The notes under the pieces were generated by a model. It saw only the letters and a program-made list of their open reading frames with translations. It had not been told where the DNA came from and did not search any database. From an uncultured Oscillospiraceae bacterium (GTDB lineage Bacteria > Bacillota > Clostridia > Oscillospirales > Oscillospiraceae): a stretch of 64,000 nt of DNA. Of this stretch, positions 41,636-51,706 are shown piece after piece. The stretch lies in NCBI GenBank assembly GCA_944385475.1, contig CALWXJ010000034.1, positions 1-64,000 of the forward strand, given 5' to 3'. Position 1 is the first letter of the stretch; the number at the start of each line of letters is the position of its first letter. The position numbers were made by a program, and so were the translations under genes.

Positions 41636-42357
41636 TCCCATTTTCCCCCCAATGCGCTTTTTTGGATCTCTCTTAACTCCCGGTTTCCTTTTTCGCAAAG
41701 GCGCAGCAGCTCCTGCTGCTCTTTAACGCTGAAGGCTCTTCCCTCCCCGGTGCCCTGAAGTTCGATGATCTCTCCCAGCTCGTTCATAACGCAGTTGAGG
41801 TCCACCTGGGCGCGGCTGTCCTCGCTGTACTGCAGATCCAGCATCGGCGCCTCCTCCACGATCCCGGCGCTGACGCCGGTGACACAGTGGCGGATGGGGG
41901 TGGAGCCCAGGGCCCCCTCTTCCACCAGTTTCCGGCAGGCCAGGGCCAGCGCCACAAAGCCTCCGGTAACAGAGGCGGTGCGGGTGCCCCCGTCCCCCTG
42001 CAGCACATCGCAGTCCACGGTGATGGTCCGCTCCCCTAATTTTTCAAGGTCCACCGCCGCCCGCAGCGACCGCCCCACCAAACGCTGGATCTCCGCGCTG
42101 CGGGGGGAGAGCTTGAGCTTTGCGATGTCCCGCTTGCTGCGCTCCCGGTTGGCCCGGGGCAGCATGGAGTACTCCGCCGTCACCCAGCCGGTGCCCTCCT
42201 TCACATGGGGCGGCACCCGCTCTTCCACACTGGCGCAGCACAGCACCATGGTCTGGCCGCACTGGATGAGGCAGCTGCCCTCCGGGAACCTCACAAAATC
42301 GGTAGTGATCTTAATGGGGCGCAGCTGGTCAAAGGCCCGCCCGTCGGCTCGCTTCAT
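41626..42357 (-). CDS. rph: Ribonuclease PH
   Basis: The 243-residue phosphorolytic 3'-5' exoribonuclease trims tRNA 3' ends. Recognised by R3ADGRAFDQLRP, the core RSLRAAVDLEKLG and the phosphate-binding DGGTRTASVTGG, with an acidic LDLQYSEDSRA near the end. ATG 42357 is favoured over the upstream TTG, with AGAGGG upstream. It is followed by rdgB. Confidence 0.95.
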   Translation of the reverse strand: MKRADGRAFDQLRPIKITTDFVRFPEGSCLIQCGQTMVLCCASVEERVPPHVKEGTGWVTAEYSMLPRANRERSKRDIAKLKLSPRSAEIQRLVGRSLRAAVDLEKLGERTITVDCDVLQGDGGTRTASVTGGFVALALACRKLVEEGALGSTPIRHCVTGVSAGIVEEAPMLDLQYSEDSRAQVDLNCVMNELGEIIELQGTGEGRAFSVKEQQELLRLCEKGNRELREIQKSALGGKWEWM

Positions 42358-42426
42358 AAAAATCAACCCTCTTTGCTTATGGTATGGTTTTCTCCCCTCC
42401 TCCTGCCGGCGGAAGGGGTTTTGCGT

Positions 42427-43299
<873 letters not shown>

Positions 43300-43363
43300 A
43301 CTTACCTCCAAAAATCGGTATTCAAACAAGGGCCTGGCTCCAAAGCGTCCCGGAGTCGCCTGC

Positions 43364-46300
43364 TCACCGGATCTTGAGCTCCTTGGCCATGTCGTTTAAA
43401 TTGATGGTCAGGATCTTGCTGACGCCCTGTTCCTGCATGGTGACGCCATAGAGGACGTCTGCCTCTTCCATGGTGCCCCGGCGGTGGGTGATGACGATAA
43501 ACTGCGTCTTCCCCGCCAGAGTGCGCATATAGCGGGCGTACCGGGTGACATTGGCGTCGTCCAGCGCCGCCTCGATCTCATCCATGACGCAAAAGGGGGT
43601 GGGATGGACCTTCAAAATGGAAAAATACAGGGCAATAGCCACAAAGGCCTTCTCCCCGCCGGAGAGCAGGGAGATGGTCTTTAAGCTCTTCCCCGGGGGC
43701 TGGGCCTTGATCTCGATGCCGCAGCCCAGGATATCCCCCTCATCCTCCAGTTCCAGCGTGGCGGTGCCGCCGCCAAACAGCTCGGAAAACGTGGTCTGGA
43801 AGCTCTCGGCCAGAAGCTTGAACTGCCGGGAGAAAATCTCGGTCATCTGGCCGGTGATCTCGGAGATGATGGCATTGAGCTCCGTCTTTGCCCTCTCCAC
43901 ATCGTCCCGCTGGTCTGTGAGGTATGTATAGCGGGTATTCACCCGGTCGAATTCCTCGATGGCGCCGATATTGATGGTGCCAAGGCCGGCGATATCCCGC
44001 TTGAGTTCCCCGATCCGGCGGCTGGCCTTGGCGGAGCGCTCCAGTTCGATCCGCTGGGCCTGGGCATCGGAATGGGAGAGTTCGTAGTGCTCCCACAGAC
44101 GGTCCAGGATCTGCTTTTCCTCCATGGCGGAGGTGGCGGTCTTCTGCTCCAGCTGGTGGACGGAACGCTCCAGATTCAAAAGCTCTTCGTTCATATTCTG
44201 GCTGTCCCGGTTCCGGGCGCTTCGCTGGCCCTCCAGCTCCAGCCGCTCCTCCCGAAGGGCGTCGATTCTCCGGCGGCAGTCCTCCCCCTCCTGATGCAGC
44301 TGGGCAAGAAGCTGCTCCTGCCGGGCCATCTCCATCTGGGCGGCGGCAATGGCTTCCTTGCACGCATGCAGGACCTGCTCTTTCTGGCTTTGATCGCCGC
44401 AGAGGGTTTGACAGAGCTGGCGCAGATCCTCTCCCCGGCGCACCAGAGAGTCCCGCTGGGCCCGGGCCGCAGCCAGCTGGCTTTTTTGGCCGCTGATCTC
44501 CTCTGCCAGGGCGCCGGTGCGCTCCTGCAGCTGCGTCTGACCGGACAGCGCCGTCTCCAGGGCCTGGCGGCACTGCTGGGCCTGGGCCTCCTGTTCTTTT
44601 ACTGCCGCCTGGGCGCTCTCCCGGCGGCGGAGATTGTCTGCCATCCGGGCCCCCAGGGTCTCCCGCTCCCCTTCCAGGGCAGCGACGCCCTCCTGGGCGG
44701 AGCGCAGCAAGACCGCATGGTGATCCCGGGCAGCCTCCAGCCGCAGTACCTCGTCCTCAGCCCGGCGCTGCTGGGCCTGGGCCGTCTCCATTTCATACTG
44801 GGCGGCGGTGAGCTCCCGCTCCGCCTCCTCCTGAGCCTGCCGGGCCCGCTCCAGATCCCGGTGCATGTTCTCCGCCTGGGCCCGGAGTTTCTTCAGTTCC
44901 GCCGCCCGGCTCAAAACGCCGGCGCTGCGGCTGACGGAGCCGCCGGTCATAGAGCCGCCCCGGTTGATCACCTGACCATCCAATGTGACGATGCGGAAGG
45001 CATTTTTGTATTTCCGGGCCATGGCGATGCCGCGGTCCAGGTCCTCCACCACCACCGTGCGGCCCAAAAGATTGCGGAAGATCTGGGTGTACTTGGGATC
45101 AAACTCCACCAGACGGGAGGCAAGTCCCACAAAGCCCAGCTCCTGCTCCACCTCGGGCATCCGCAGTTCCTCTCCCCGCAGGGCAGTGAGGGGCAGGAAC
45201 GTAGCCCGGCCCATATCCCGGCGCTTCAGGAAACCGATGGCGGCCTTGGCGTCTTCCTCCCGGTCCACCACGATATTCTGCACCCCCGCCCCCAGGGCGA
45301 TCTCGATAGCCAGGGAGCAGCGGCTGTCGGTGCGCATCAAATTGGCCACCGGCCCGTGGATGCCCCTGAGGCTTTGCCGGGCCTGCATCACGGACTTCAC
45401 CGCCTTGGAAAAGCCCTCATAATCCTTCTCCATCTCCTCCAGCAGGCGGATGCGCTGGTCCAGCGTCTGCACCTCCACCGTCAGCTTCATCCCGGCATCC
45501 CGGGCGGCAGCGGCTTTTTTCTTTCGCTCTTCCATCCGAAGACCGTGGCCGGCAATGACGTTGGCGGCAGCTGCGGCGTCATCCTGGGCCTCTTCCAGGG
45601 CCCGGCGGCTTTTTTTCAACGCTTCTTTGGCCTGGGCCACCCGCTCCTGGGCGGCAGCGAGCTCTTGTTCTACGGCGGCGGCACGGCTTTCCATCTGGGT
45701 GCCTTCCGCCGCCGCTGCCGCCTCCTCCGCTCTGGCATCCGCGGCGGCGGAGAGGGCGATGGCCTCTTTGCCCCGGAGGGCCTCTGCCTCATCCCGGGCG
45801 CCCCCTACCTCCTGCGCGGCTTTTCGGGCCTTCTCCAGGAGTTCTTGCAGCTGCTGCTCCATATGCTGGATCTGCTGGGTCAGCACCTGGGCCTCCTGCT
45901 CCTGCTGCTGTGCCTGGCGCTCAAGGTCCTCCACCCGGCTGCTGGCCTCTTTCTGCTCTGCCTCCATCCGGGCTATGGTCTCATGGTTATGGTCCACCGT
46001 GTTCTTTAAAACGGCGATGGAGGCCTCGGCCTCACTGGCCTGGGCGTCGGCCTGGGCGGCCTGGGCCCGGACGCACTCTGCCTCCACATCCTTTTCCTGC
46101 ATCTGCCGGGCCAGCTCCTCCCCCTGGGCATAGAGCTGATCCAGGGCGGCGCGGGCCTGATCCCTGGCGGTCTGGGCCGCCCCAAGATCCAGTTCGATCT
46201 TTCGTGCAGCCGCTTTGAGCTCATCCAGGTTCGTCAGCCATAAAGAGATCTCCAAAAGACGCAGCTCGTCCCGCAGCACCAGATATTTTTTCGCCCGTTC

Positions 46301-46930
46301 CGCCTGGTCCCGCAGAGGATCCACCTGCAGCTCCAGTTCGGCGATTTTGTCGTTGATGCGCACAAGGTTTTCCTCCGTGCGCTCCAGCTTACGCTCTGCC
46401 TCCTCCTTGCGGTGGCGGAATTTGGAGATCCCGGCAGCCTCCTCAAAGATCTCCCGCCGCTCTCCGCTTTTGGCGGAGAGGATCTCATCGATCTTCCCCT
46501 GGCCAATGATGGAGTAGCCCTCCTTGCCCATGCCGGTATCCAAAAACAGTTCTGTCACGTCCTTGAGGCGGACAGACTGGCGATTGATATAGTACTCCGA
46601 CTCCCCGCTGCGGTAATAGCGGCGGGTGACTGCCACCTCCGCCTCCTCCATGGAGGGGAAGATATGCTCCGTATTGTCGATGACCAGCGTCACCTGGGCA
46701 AAGCCCACCTGGCTTCTTCTGGCGGTGCCGCCGAAGATGACATCCTCCATCTTCGCCCCCCGCAGGCTCTTGGTGCTCTGCTCCCCCATCACCCAGCGGA
46801 TGGCGTCGGAGATATTGGATTTTCCCGAGCCGTTGGGGCCTACAATAGCAGTGATATCCTCGCCAAAGTTCAGGACCGTCTTGTCCGGAAAGGATTTAAA
46901 TCCCTGGATCTCCAATGCTTTTAAATACAC
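43364..46930 (-). CDS. smc: Chromosome segregation protein SMC
   Basis: The 1188-residue condensin subunit has an N-terminal ATP-binding head (Walker A GPNGSGKSN at 31-39), long coiled coils, a central hinge at about 500-650, and a C-terminal head with LSGGEKAFVAIA and the Walker B VMDEIEAALDD. It organises chromosome arms with ScpA and ScpB, which are not in this window. The start is GTG with GAGGTGA upstream. It is first in the smc-ftsY-rph-rdgB-yhbY-nadD-LCP-rsfS run and has its own promoter at 47051. Confidence 0.96.
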   Translation of the reverse strand: MYLKALEIQGFKSFPDKTVLNFGEDITAIVGPNGSGKSNISDAIRWVMGEQSTKSLRGAKMEDVIFGGTARRSQVGFAQVTLVIDNTEHIFPSMEEAEVAVTRRYYRSGESEYYINRQSVRLKDVTELFLDTGMGKEGYSIIGQGKIDEILSAKSGERREIFEEAAGISKFRHRKEEAERKLERTEENLVRINDKIAELELQVDPLRDQAERAKKYLVLRDELRLLEISLWLTNLDELKAAARKIELDLGAAQTARDQARAALDQLYAQGEELARQMQEKDVEAECVRAQAAQADAQASEAEASIAVLKNTVDHNHETIARMEAEQKEASSRVEDLERQAQQQEQEAQVLTQQIQHMEQQLQELLEKARKAAQEVGGARDEAEALRGKEAIALSAAADARAEEAAAAAEGTQMESRAAAVEQELAAAQERVAQAKEALKKSRRALEEAQDDAAAAANVIAGHGLRMEERKKKAAAARDAGMKLTVEVQTLDQRIRLLEEMEKDYEGFSKAVKSVMQARQSLRGIHGPVANLMRTDSRCSLAIEIALGAGVQNIVVDREEDAKAAIGFLKRRDMGRATFLPLTALRGEELRMPEVEQELGFVGLASRLVEFDPKYTQIFRNLLGRTVVVEDLDRGIAMARKYKNAFRIVTLDGQVINRGGSMTGGSVSRSAGVLSRAAELKKLRAQAENMHRDLERARQAQEEAERELTAAQYEMETAQAQQRRAEDEVLRLEAARDHHAVLLRSAQEGVAALEGERETLGARMADNLRRRESAQAAVKEQEAQAQQCRQALETALSGQTQLQERTGALAEEISGQKSQLAAARAQRDSLVRRGEDLRQLCQTLCGDQSQKEQVLHACKEAIAAAQMEMARQEQLLAQLHQEGEDCRRRIDALREERLELEGQRSARNRDSQNMNEELLNLERSVHQLEQKTATSAMEEKQILDRLWEHYELSHSDAQAQRIELERSAKASRRIGELKRDIAGLGTINIGAIEEFDRVNTRYTYLTDQRDDVERAKTELNAIISEITGQMTEIFSRQFKLLAESFQTTFSELFGGGTATLELEDEGDILGCGIEIKAQPPGKSLKTISLLSGGEKAFVAIALYFSILKVHPTPFCVMDEIEAALDDANVTRYARYMRTLAGKTQFIVITHRRGTMEEADVLYGVTMQEQGVSKILTINLNDMAKELKIR

Positions 46931-47050
46931 GTACTCACCTCAGTTGCGGCCTCTTCCCCGATCCCGCGGCGGTGCCGGGGACCGGCGTTTCCGCCCCCCG
47001 GGAGGAGGCCGCCACGGCCGTCTTTTTCCGCTTCCTATTTAAACTAAGAT

Positions 47051-47079
47051 AGTTTACCAGAAATCCCCCCATATTTCAA
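47051..47079 (-). promoter_or_regulatory. smc promoter TTGAAA-17-TAAACT
   Basis: Minus-strand TTGAAA (47074-47079) and TAAACT (47051-47056) are 17 bp apart. It lies about 120 bp before smc and probably drives the whole downstream block. Confidence 0.6.
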
Positions 47080-47154
47080 GGCAAAATCCATGTCCAAAAA
47101 GGGGCCCGGGGCCCGCCGGATTCCCCGGCAGGGCGCTTTCGTTCCGGCTTGTAA

Positions 47155-47187
47155 AGCGCCGCCGCGGCCAGAGGCTGCGGCGGCGCT
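47155..47187 (-). terminator. Terminator of the ClpP-like gene
   Basis: AGCGCCGCCGC (47155-47165) pairs with 47177-47187 just after the ClpP-like stop codon. Confidence 0.55.
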
Positions 47188-47212
47188 CCATGGCGGAGGG
47201 AAATTCCTCCGC

Positions 47213-47911
47213 CTATTTGTTCATTTCCCCGAAGAGATATGCAAGCCCCTCGGCCAGTCCTCCCAGTTCGTCGATCAGCCCCAGATGCACAGCCTCTTCC
47301 CCATAGATGACGCTGCCCACATCCGCTGCCATATCATCCTTTTTCAGCATCAGGGACTGGAACTTCTCCGCGGAAATGTGGCTGTGGCCGGTGACAAAGG
47401 AGACGATCCGCTCCTGCAGGCGCTGAAAATAGCTGAAGGTCTGGGGCGCGGCGATCACCGTGCCGCTGGTGCGCACCGGATGGATGGTCATGGCCGCGGA
47501 GGGGACCGCAAAGCTCCGCCGGGCGGCCACTGCCAGGGGCACTCCGATGGAGTGGCTCCCTCCCAGCACAATGGAGACGGTGGGCTTTGTCATACTGGCA
47601 ATGAGTTCGGCAATGGCCAGCCCCGCCTCCACATCGCCTCCCACTGTATTGAGCAGGAACAACACCCCGTCCACCTCTGATGACTCCTCCAGCTTCGCCA
47701 AAAGCGGCAGGACATGTTCATATTTCGTGGTTTTTGTGGAAGTGGGCGCTGCGATGTGCCCTTCGATCTGGCCGATGATGCTCAGGCAGTATACGGCACC
47801 GTGCTCTGTGGTTGTCAGGGCAGAGCCAAAATCCAGGATCCCCTGGGATACGCCGCCGGACTCCTCCTCATCTTCCTGGCCAGGCAGGCTGGGCTTTGTG
47901 GTGTCACTCAT
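47213..47911 (-). CDS. ClpP-like serine protease (TepA-type)
   Basis: The 232-residue protein belongs to the ClpP/crotonase serine-peptidase family, close to Bacillus TepA. Ser in GGSHSIGVPL, His in MTIHPVRTSG and a late Asp (LIDELGG) fit the triad. TepA-type proteins lack the loops that dock Clp ATPases. The acidic N-terminus (QEDEEESGG) is unusual. The ATG at 47911 has AAGGAGGA upstream; longer readings add non-native residues. It is divergent from proB and stands alone. Confidence 0.88.
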   Translation of the reverse strand: MSDTTKPSLPGQEDEEESGGVSQGILDFGSALTTTEHGAVYCLSIIGQIEGHIAAPTSTKTTKYEHVLPLLAKLEESSEVDGVLFLLNTVGGDVEAGLAIAELIASMTKPTVSIVLGGSHSIGVPLAVAARRSFAVPSAAMTIHPVRTSGTVIAAPQTFSYFQRLQERIVSFVTGHSHISAEKFQSLMLKKDDMAADVGSVIYGEEAVHLGLIDELGGLAEGLAYLFGEMNK

Positions 47912-48053
47912 AAACACTCCTCCTTTTTTCCCGATGTTGCCTATTGTCCGCAAATTTATAAAATCTACCCCTTCTGCTGCTTTTCTTTTATTTCGCGGCG
48001 TGTTATACTGTCCCCAACACGGAAACTGCAACCATATTCAGGAGGAATTACAT

Positions 48054-48866
48054 ATGGACGGGAATAAACAGCGCATCGTGGTAAAGGTGGGCACCTCCAC
48101 CCTCACCCATGACTCCGGCACCATTGACCTACGGAGCATGGACCACCTGGCCAGAACTCTTTCAGACCTGCGGGGCATAGGTCATGAGATCATTCTGGTG
48201 ACCTCCGCCGCCATCACCGTGGGTACCGCCCGGCTGGGCCTTTCCCAGCGCCCTACGGAGCTGCGGATGAAGCAGGCCGCCGCCGCCGTGGGCCAATGCC
48301 GGATCATGCACATTTACGACAAGCTCTTTTCGGAGTATAACCGGTCCGTGGCTCAGATCCTCCTCACAGGAGATGACGTAGAGGAAGCCGACCGGGCCGA
48401 GCACCTGGAAAACACCTTCCTCTCTTTGCTGGAGATGGGCGTCATCCCCATCGTCAATGAAAACGACTCTGTCTCCTCAGCGGAGATCGAGACGGGCAAG
48501 CACAAGGTCCTGGGAGATAACGACACCCTCTCTGCCATTGTGGCCCGGCTGTGCCATGCGGACCTACTGATCCTTCTTTCTGATATCGACGGCCTGTATG
48601 ACGCTGATCCCAGAACCCATCCCCAGGCAAAGCTCCTCCACCGGGTGGAGGAACTGACCCCGGAGATCCTGGAGATGGCCGGCGGCGCCGGCAGCTGGCG
48701 GGGCACCGGCGGGATGGCCACCAAGCTCTCCGCCGCCCGTATCGCCATGGAGGCTGGGTGCGACATGGTCATCACCAACGGGGCGCGGATGGAGGATCTC
48801 TATGGAATTGTGGCGGGCGAGGATATCGGGACCCGTTTCCTGGCCCGAAAGGAGGAGCGAGCATGA
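48054..48866 (+). CDS. proB: Glutamate 5-kinase (short form)
   Basis: The 270-residue kinase makes glutamyl-5-phosphate in proline synthesis. It has VVKVGTSTLT, VTSAAITVGTARLGL, NENDSVS and GTGGMATKLSAARIA. The C-terminal PUA domain of longer ProB forms is absent. The ATG has AGGAGG upstream and the gene overlaps proA by 4 bp. Feedback inhibition by proline is usual in the family. Confidence 0.95.
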   Translation: MDGNKQRIVVKVGTSTLTHDSGTIDLRSMDHLARTLSDLRGIGHEIILVTSAAITVGTARLGLSQRPTELRMKQAAAAVGQCRIMHIYDKLFSEYNRSVAQILLTGDDVEEADRAEHLENTFLSLLEMGVIPIVNENDSVSSAEIETGKHKVLGDNDTLSAIVARLCHADLLILLSDIDGLYDADPRTHPQAKLLHRVEELTPEILEMAGGAGSWRGTGGMATKLSAARIAMEAGCDMVITNGARMEDLYGIVAGEDIGTRFLARKEERA

Positions 48867-50110
48867 ACGCCTTGCAGCAGCAGGGGGCGGCGGCCAAGGC
48901 CGCCAGCTATCCGTTGTCCATCGCCGGCACCGGGAAGAAAAACGCCGCTCTGGAGGCCATTGCCCAGGCCCTTATCAGGCACCAGGACCAGTGGCTCCAG
49001 GCCAACGCCCAGGATGTGGAGGCAGCCAGGGCGGCAGGGATGCGCCCGGCCATGCTGGATCGGCTGACGTTGACTCCGGAGCGCATCGCCGGGATCGTGG
49101 AGGGGGTGCGCCAGGTGGCGGCGCTGCCGGACCCCATCGGCCGGGTGGACAAGATGGAGAGACGGCCCAACGGCCTGATCATCGGCCGGCGGCGGGTACC
49201 TCTGGGGGTCATCGCCATGATCTTCGAGGCCCGGCCCAATGTCACGGTGGACGCGGCGGTGCTGTGCCTCAAATCCGGCAATGTGTGTATCCTCCGGGGC
49301 GGCAAGGAGGCCTTCCACTCCAACCGCTGCGCGGTGGAGCTCATGCAGGAGGCCCTGCGGTCCTCCGGTCTGCCGGAGGCGTGCATCAGCCTGGTGCAGG
49401 ACACCAGCCGGGAAAGTGCCCAGGAACTGATGCACCTAAATGACTATGTGGACGTTCTCATCCCCCGGGGGGGTGCGGGTTTGATCCGGGCGGTGGCCAA
49501 GGAGGCCAGCGTCCCCGTCATCCGCACCGGCGAAGGGGTATGCCATCTCTATGTGGATGACGAGGCGGATCTGGATATGGCCGCCAAGGTCCTCTTCAAC
49601 GCCAAGTGCTCCCGCCCCTCCGTGTGCAACGCGGTGGAGTGCGCCCTGGTCCACCGGGATGTGGCGGTGGAGTTTTGGAAGCGCGCTTTGCCCCTGCTGC
49701 AGAAAAAGTCTGTGGAGCTGCGCTGCGATCAGGAATCCCTCGCCGTTTTGGGCGACGCCGCCGTTCCCGCTCAGGAGTCGGACTGGGACGCGGAGTATGA
49801 CGACTATATCCTGGCGGTGAAGACCGTGGGGGGGCTGGAGGAGGCGGTGGACTTTATCAACCGCCACGGAACCGGCCACTCCGAGGCCATCCTCACCCGC
49901 AATTATTTCAAGGCCCAGCATTTCCTGGATGCTGTGGATGCCGCGGCAGTGTATGTCAACGCCTCCACCCGCTTTACTGACGGCGGCGAATTCGGTCTGG
50001 GGGCGGAGATCGGCATCTCCACCCAAAAGATGCACGCCCGCGGCCCCATGGGTCTGGAGGAACTGACCTCCTGCAAATATATCATTTACGGCGAAGGCCA
50101 GGTACGCTGA
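48863..50110 (+). CDS. proA: Glutamate-5-semialdehyde dehydrogenase
   Basis: The 415-residue enzyme reduces glutamyl phosphate to glutamate semialdehyde with NADPH. It has the dehydrogenase core with MIFEARPNVTVDA, LKSGNVCILRGGKEA, the catalytic Cys in NAKCSRPSVCNA and VYVNASTRFTDGGEFGLGAEIGIST. The start has AAGGAGGA upstream and overlaps proB; proC follows 14 bp on. Confidence 0.96.
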   Translation: MNALQQQGAAAKAASYPLSIAGTGKKNAALEAIAQALIRHQDQWLQANAQDVEAARAAGMRPAMLDRLTLTPERIAGIVEGVRQVAALPDPIGRVDKMERRPNGLIIGRRRVPLGVIAMIFEARPNVTVDAAVLCLKSGNVCILRGGKEAFHSNRCAVELMQEALRSSGLPEACISLVQDTSRESAQELMHLNDYVDVLIPRGGAGLIRAVAKEASVPVIRTGEGVCHLYVDDEADLDMAAKVLFNAKCSRPSVCNAVECALVHRDVAVEFWKRALPLLQKKSVELRCDQESLAVLGDAAVPAQESDWDAEYDDYILAVKTVGGLEEAVDFINRHGTGHSEAILTRNYFKAQHFLDAVDAAAVYVNASTRFTDGGEFGLGAEIGISTQKMHARGPMGLEELTSCKYIIYGEGQVR

Positions 50111-50124
50111 GAAAGGAGAGCGCT

Positions 50125-50925
50125 ATGGCGACCTTTGGATTTATCGGCACCGGCAACATGGGCAGCGCCCTTGCCCGGGCCGTGTGCAAAAAAGTGCCCT
50201 GCGACCAGGTCTTTTTGTCCAACCGCACTCCGGAGAAGGCAAAAGCCCTGGCGGAAGAACTGCAGTGCTTTACGGCAGAGGCCGGAGCGGTGGCAGAACA
50301 TGCCGATTTCATCTTCCTGGGGGTCAAGCCCCAGATGATGCCCCAGCTCCTTGGCCAGATCGCCCCGGTGCTGCAGGAGAGGACCACCCCCTTTGTGCTG
50401 GTGACCATGGCGGCAGGGCTGACCATTGCCCGCATCCAGGAACTCTCCGGGGGAGAATATCCTGTGATCCGCATCATGCCCAATACCCCCGCCTCCATCG
50501 GTGAGGGGATGATCCTCTACACCCTCGGTCCCGGCGTGAGCCCGGAGGCGGAGCAGGTCTTCCTCTCCGCCATGAAGGGAGCCGGGCGGCTCTCTCCGCT
50601 GCCGGAGCAGCTGATAGACGCCGGCTCTGCCGTGGCTGGCTGCGGCCCGGCCTTTGTGGACCTTTTTGTGGAGGCCTTGGCAGACGGCGCCGTTGCCTGC
50701 GGGCTGCCCCGGGCCCAGGCCCTGGAGTTTGCCGCCCAAATGGTGGCGGGCTCCGCCAGGCTGATCCTCTCCAGCGGCAGCCATCCCGGTGTTTTGAAAG
50801 ATGCCGTCTGTTCTCCCGGGGGCACCACCATCCAGGGCGTGCGCACCCTGGAAGAGGCGGGCTTCCGGGGCGCAGTGATGGACGCCGTCATCGCCGCCTT
50901 TGAAAAAAACGCCGATCTCCGGTGA
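50125..50925 (+). CDS. proC: Pyrroline-5-carboxylate reductase
   Basis: The 266-residue enzyme makes proline from pyrroline-5-carboxylate with NAD(P)H. It shows the N-terminal nucleotide motif FIGTGNMGSALA, FLGVKPQMM, IRIMPNTPASIGEG and the late VCSPGGTTIQGV signature. It closes the proBAC operon, with AAGGAGAG upstream and a strong terminator at 50961. Confidence 0.96.
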   Translation: MATFGFIGTGNMGSALARAVCKKVPCDQVFLSNRTPEKAKALAEELQCFTAEAGAVAEHADFIFLGVKPQMMPQLLGQIAPVLQERTTPFVLVTMAAGLTIARIQELSGGEYPVIRIMPNTPASIGEGMILYTLGPGVSPEAEQVFLSAMKGAGRLSPLPEQLIDAGSAVAGCGPAFVDLFVEALADGAVACGLPRAQALEFAAQMVAGSARLILSSGSHPGVLKDAVCSPGGTTIQGVRTLEEAGFRGAVMDAVIAAFEKNADLR

Positions 50926-50960
50926 AAACCCAGACAAGGGCAAATATTTCCCGATCCGCC

Positions 50961-50998
50961 CACCCCAGGCGGGGAATTGACATTCCCCGCCTGGGGTG
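50961..50998 (+). terminator. Terminator after proC
   Basis: CACCCCAGGCGGGGAAT (50961-50977) pairs perfectly with 50982-50998; T-rich sequence follows. Confidence 0.75.
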
Positions 50999-51027
50999 TT
51001 ACCCTTTTTGCCAAAGGAGGCGAGGGC

Positions 51028-51702
51028 ATGTATCGCATTTTTCTGGTGGAGGATGACGCCGTCATCGCCGGAGTCATCGCCCGGCACCTGCGCAGCTGGG
51101 GCTATACCGTCTCCTGCGTCCGGGAATTTGACAAGGTGCTCCAGGAATTTGCCGCCTTCGATCCCCAGTTGGTGCTGCTGGACATCTCCCTGCCCTTTTT
51201 CAACGGCTACCACTGGTGCCAGGAGATCCGCAGGATCTCCCAGGTGCCCATCTTGTTTTTGACCTCCGCCGGGGACGCCGTGAATGCCGTCATGGCCATG
51301 CAGCTGGGAGGAGACGATCTGCTGGCAAAGCCCTTTGCGCTGCAGGTGCTCTCCGCCAAGGTCCAGGCGATGCTGCGGCGGGCCTATGACTTCGGCCCCC
51401 CTGCCCGCCTGCTCTCCTGCGGCGGAGCGGTGCTGAATGTGTCAGACGGGACCCTGCGGGTGGAGGGGCAGCGGGTGGAGCTCACCCGCAATGAATTCCG
51501 CATCCTGCAGATGCTTCTGGAACACAAGGGCCAGATCGTCAGCCGGGAGGCGCTGATGACCCGGCTGTGGGAATCGGACAGCTTCGTGGATGAAAACACC
51601 CTCAGCGTCAATGTGGGCCGACTGCGGCGTAAGCTGGCAGCCGCAGGCCTGCCGGAGCTGATCCGGACCCGCAAGGGCGCGGGATACCTGGTGGAGGAAT
51701 AG
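51028..51702 (+). CDS. OmpR-family response regulator (BceR-like)
   Basis: The 224-residue protein has a receiver domain with acidic pocket (EDD at 8-10), phospho-acceptor Asp52 in VLLDISLPF and a conserved Lys near 105, then a winged-helix DNA-binding domain (about 125-224). It leads a four-gene module with a short histidine kinase, ABC ATPase and large permease, the Bce layout for sensing and resisting peptide antibiotics. The ATG has AAGGAGG upstream. Confidence 0.92.
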   Translation: MYRIFLVEDDAVIAGVIARHLRSWGYTVSCVREFDKVLQEFAAFDPQLVLLDISLPFFNGYHWCQEIRRISQVPILFLTSAGDAVNAVMAMQLGGDDLLAKPFALQVLSAKVQAMLRRAYDFGPPARLLSCGGAVLNVSDGTLRVEGQRVELTRNEFRILQMLLEHKGQIVSREALMTRLWESDSFVDENTLSVNVGRLRRKLAAAGLPELIRTRKGAGYLVEE

Positions 51703-51706
51703 GCCT

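Noticed and set aside
44072..46009. 645-codon plus-strand frame
   Set aside because: It is antisense to smc, with low-complexity Leu/Gly/His composition typical of shadow frames in GC-rich coiled-coil genes.
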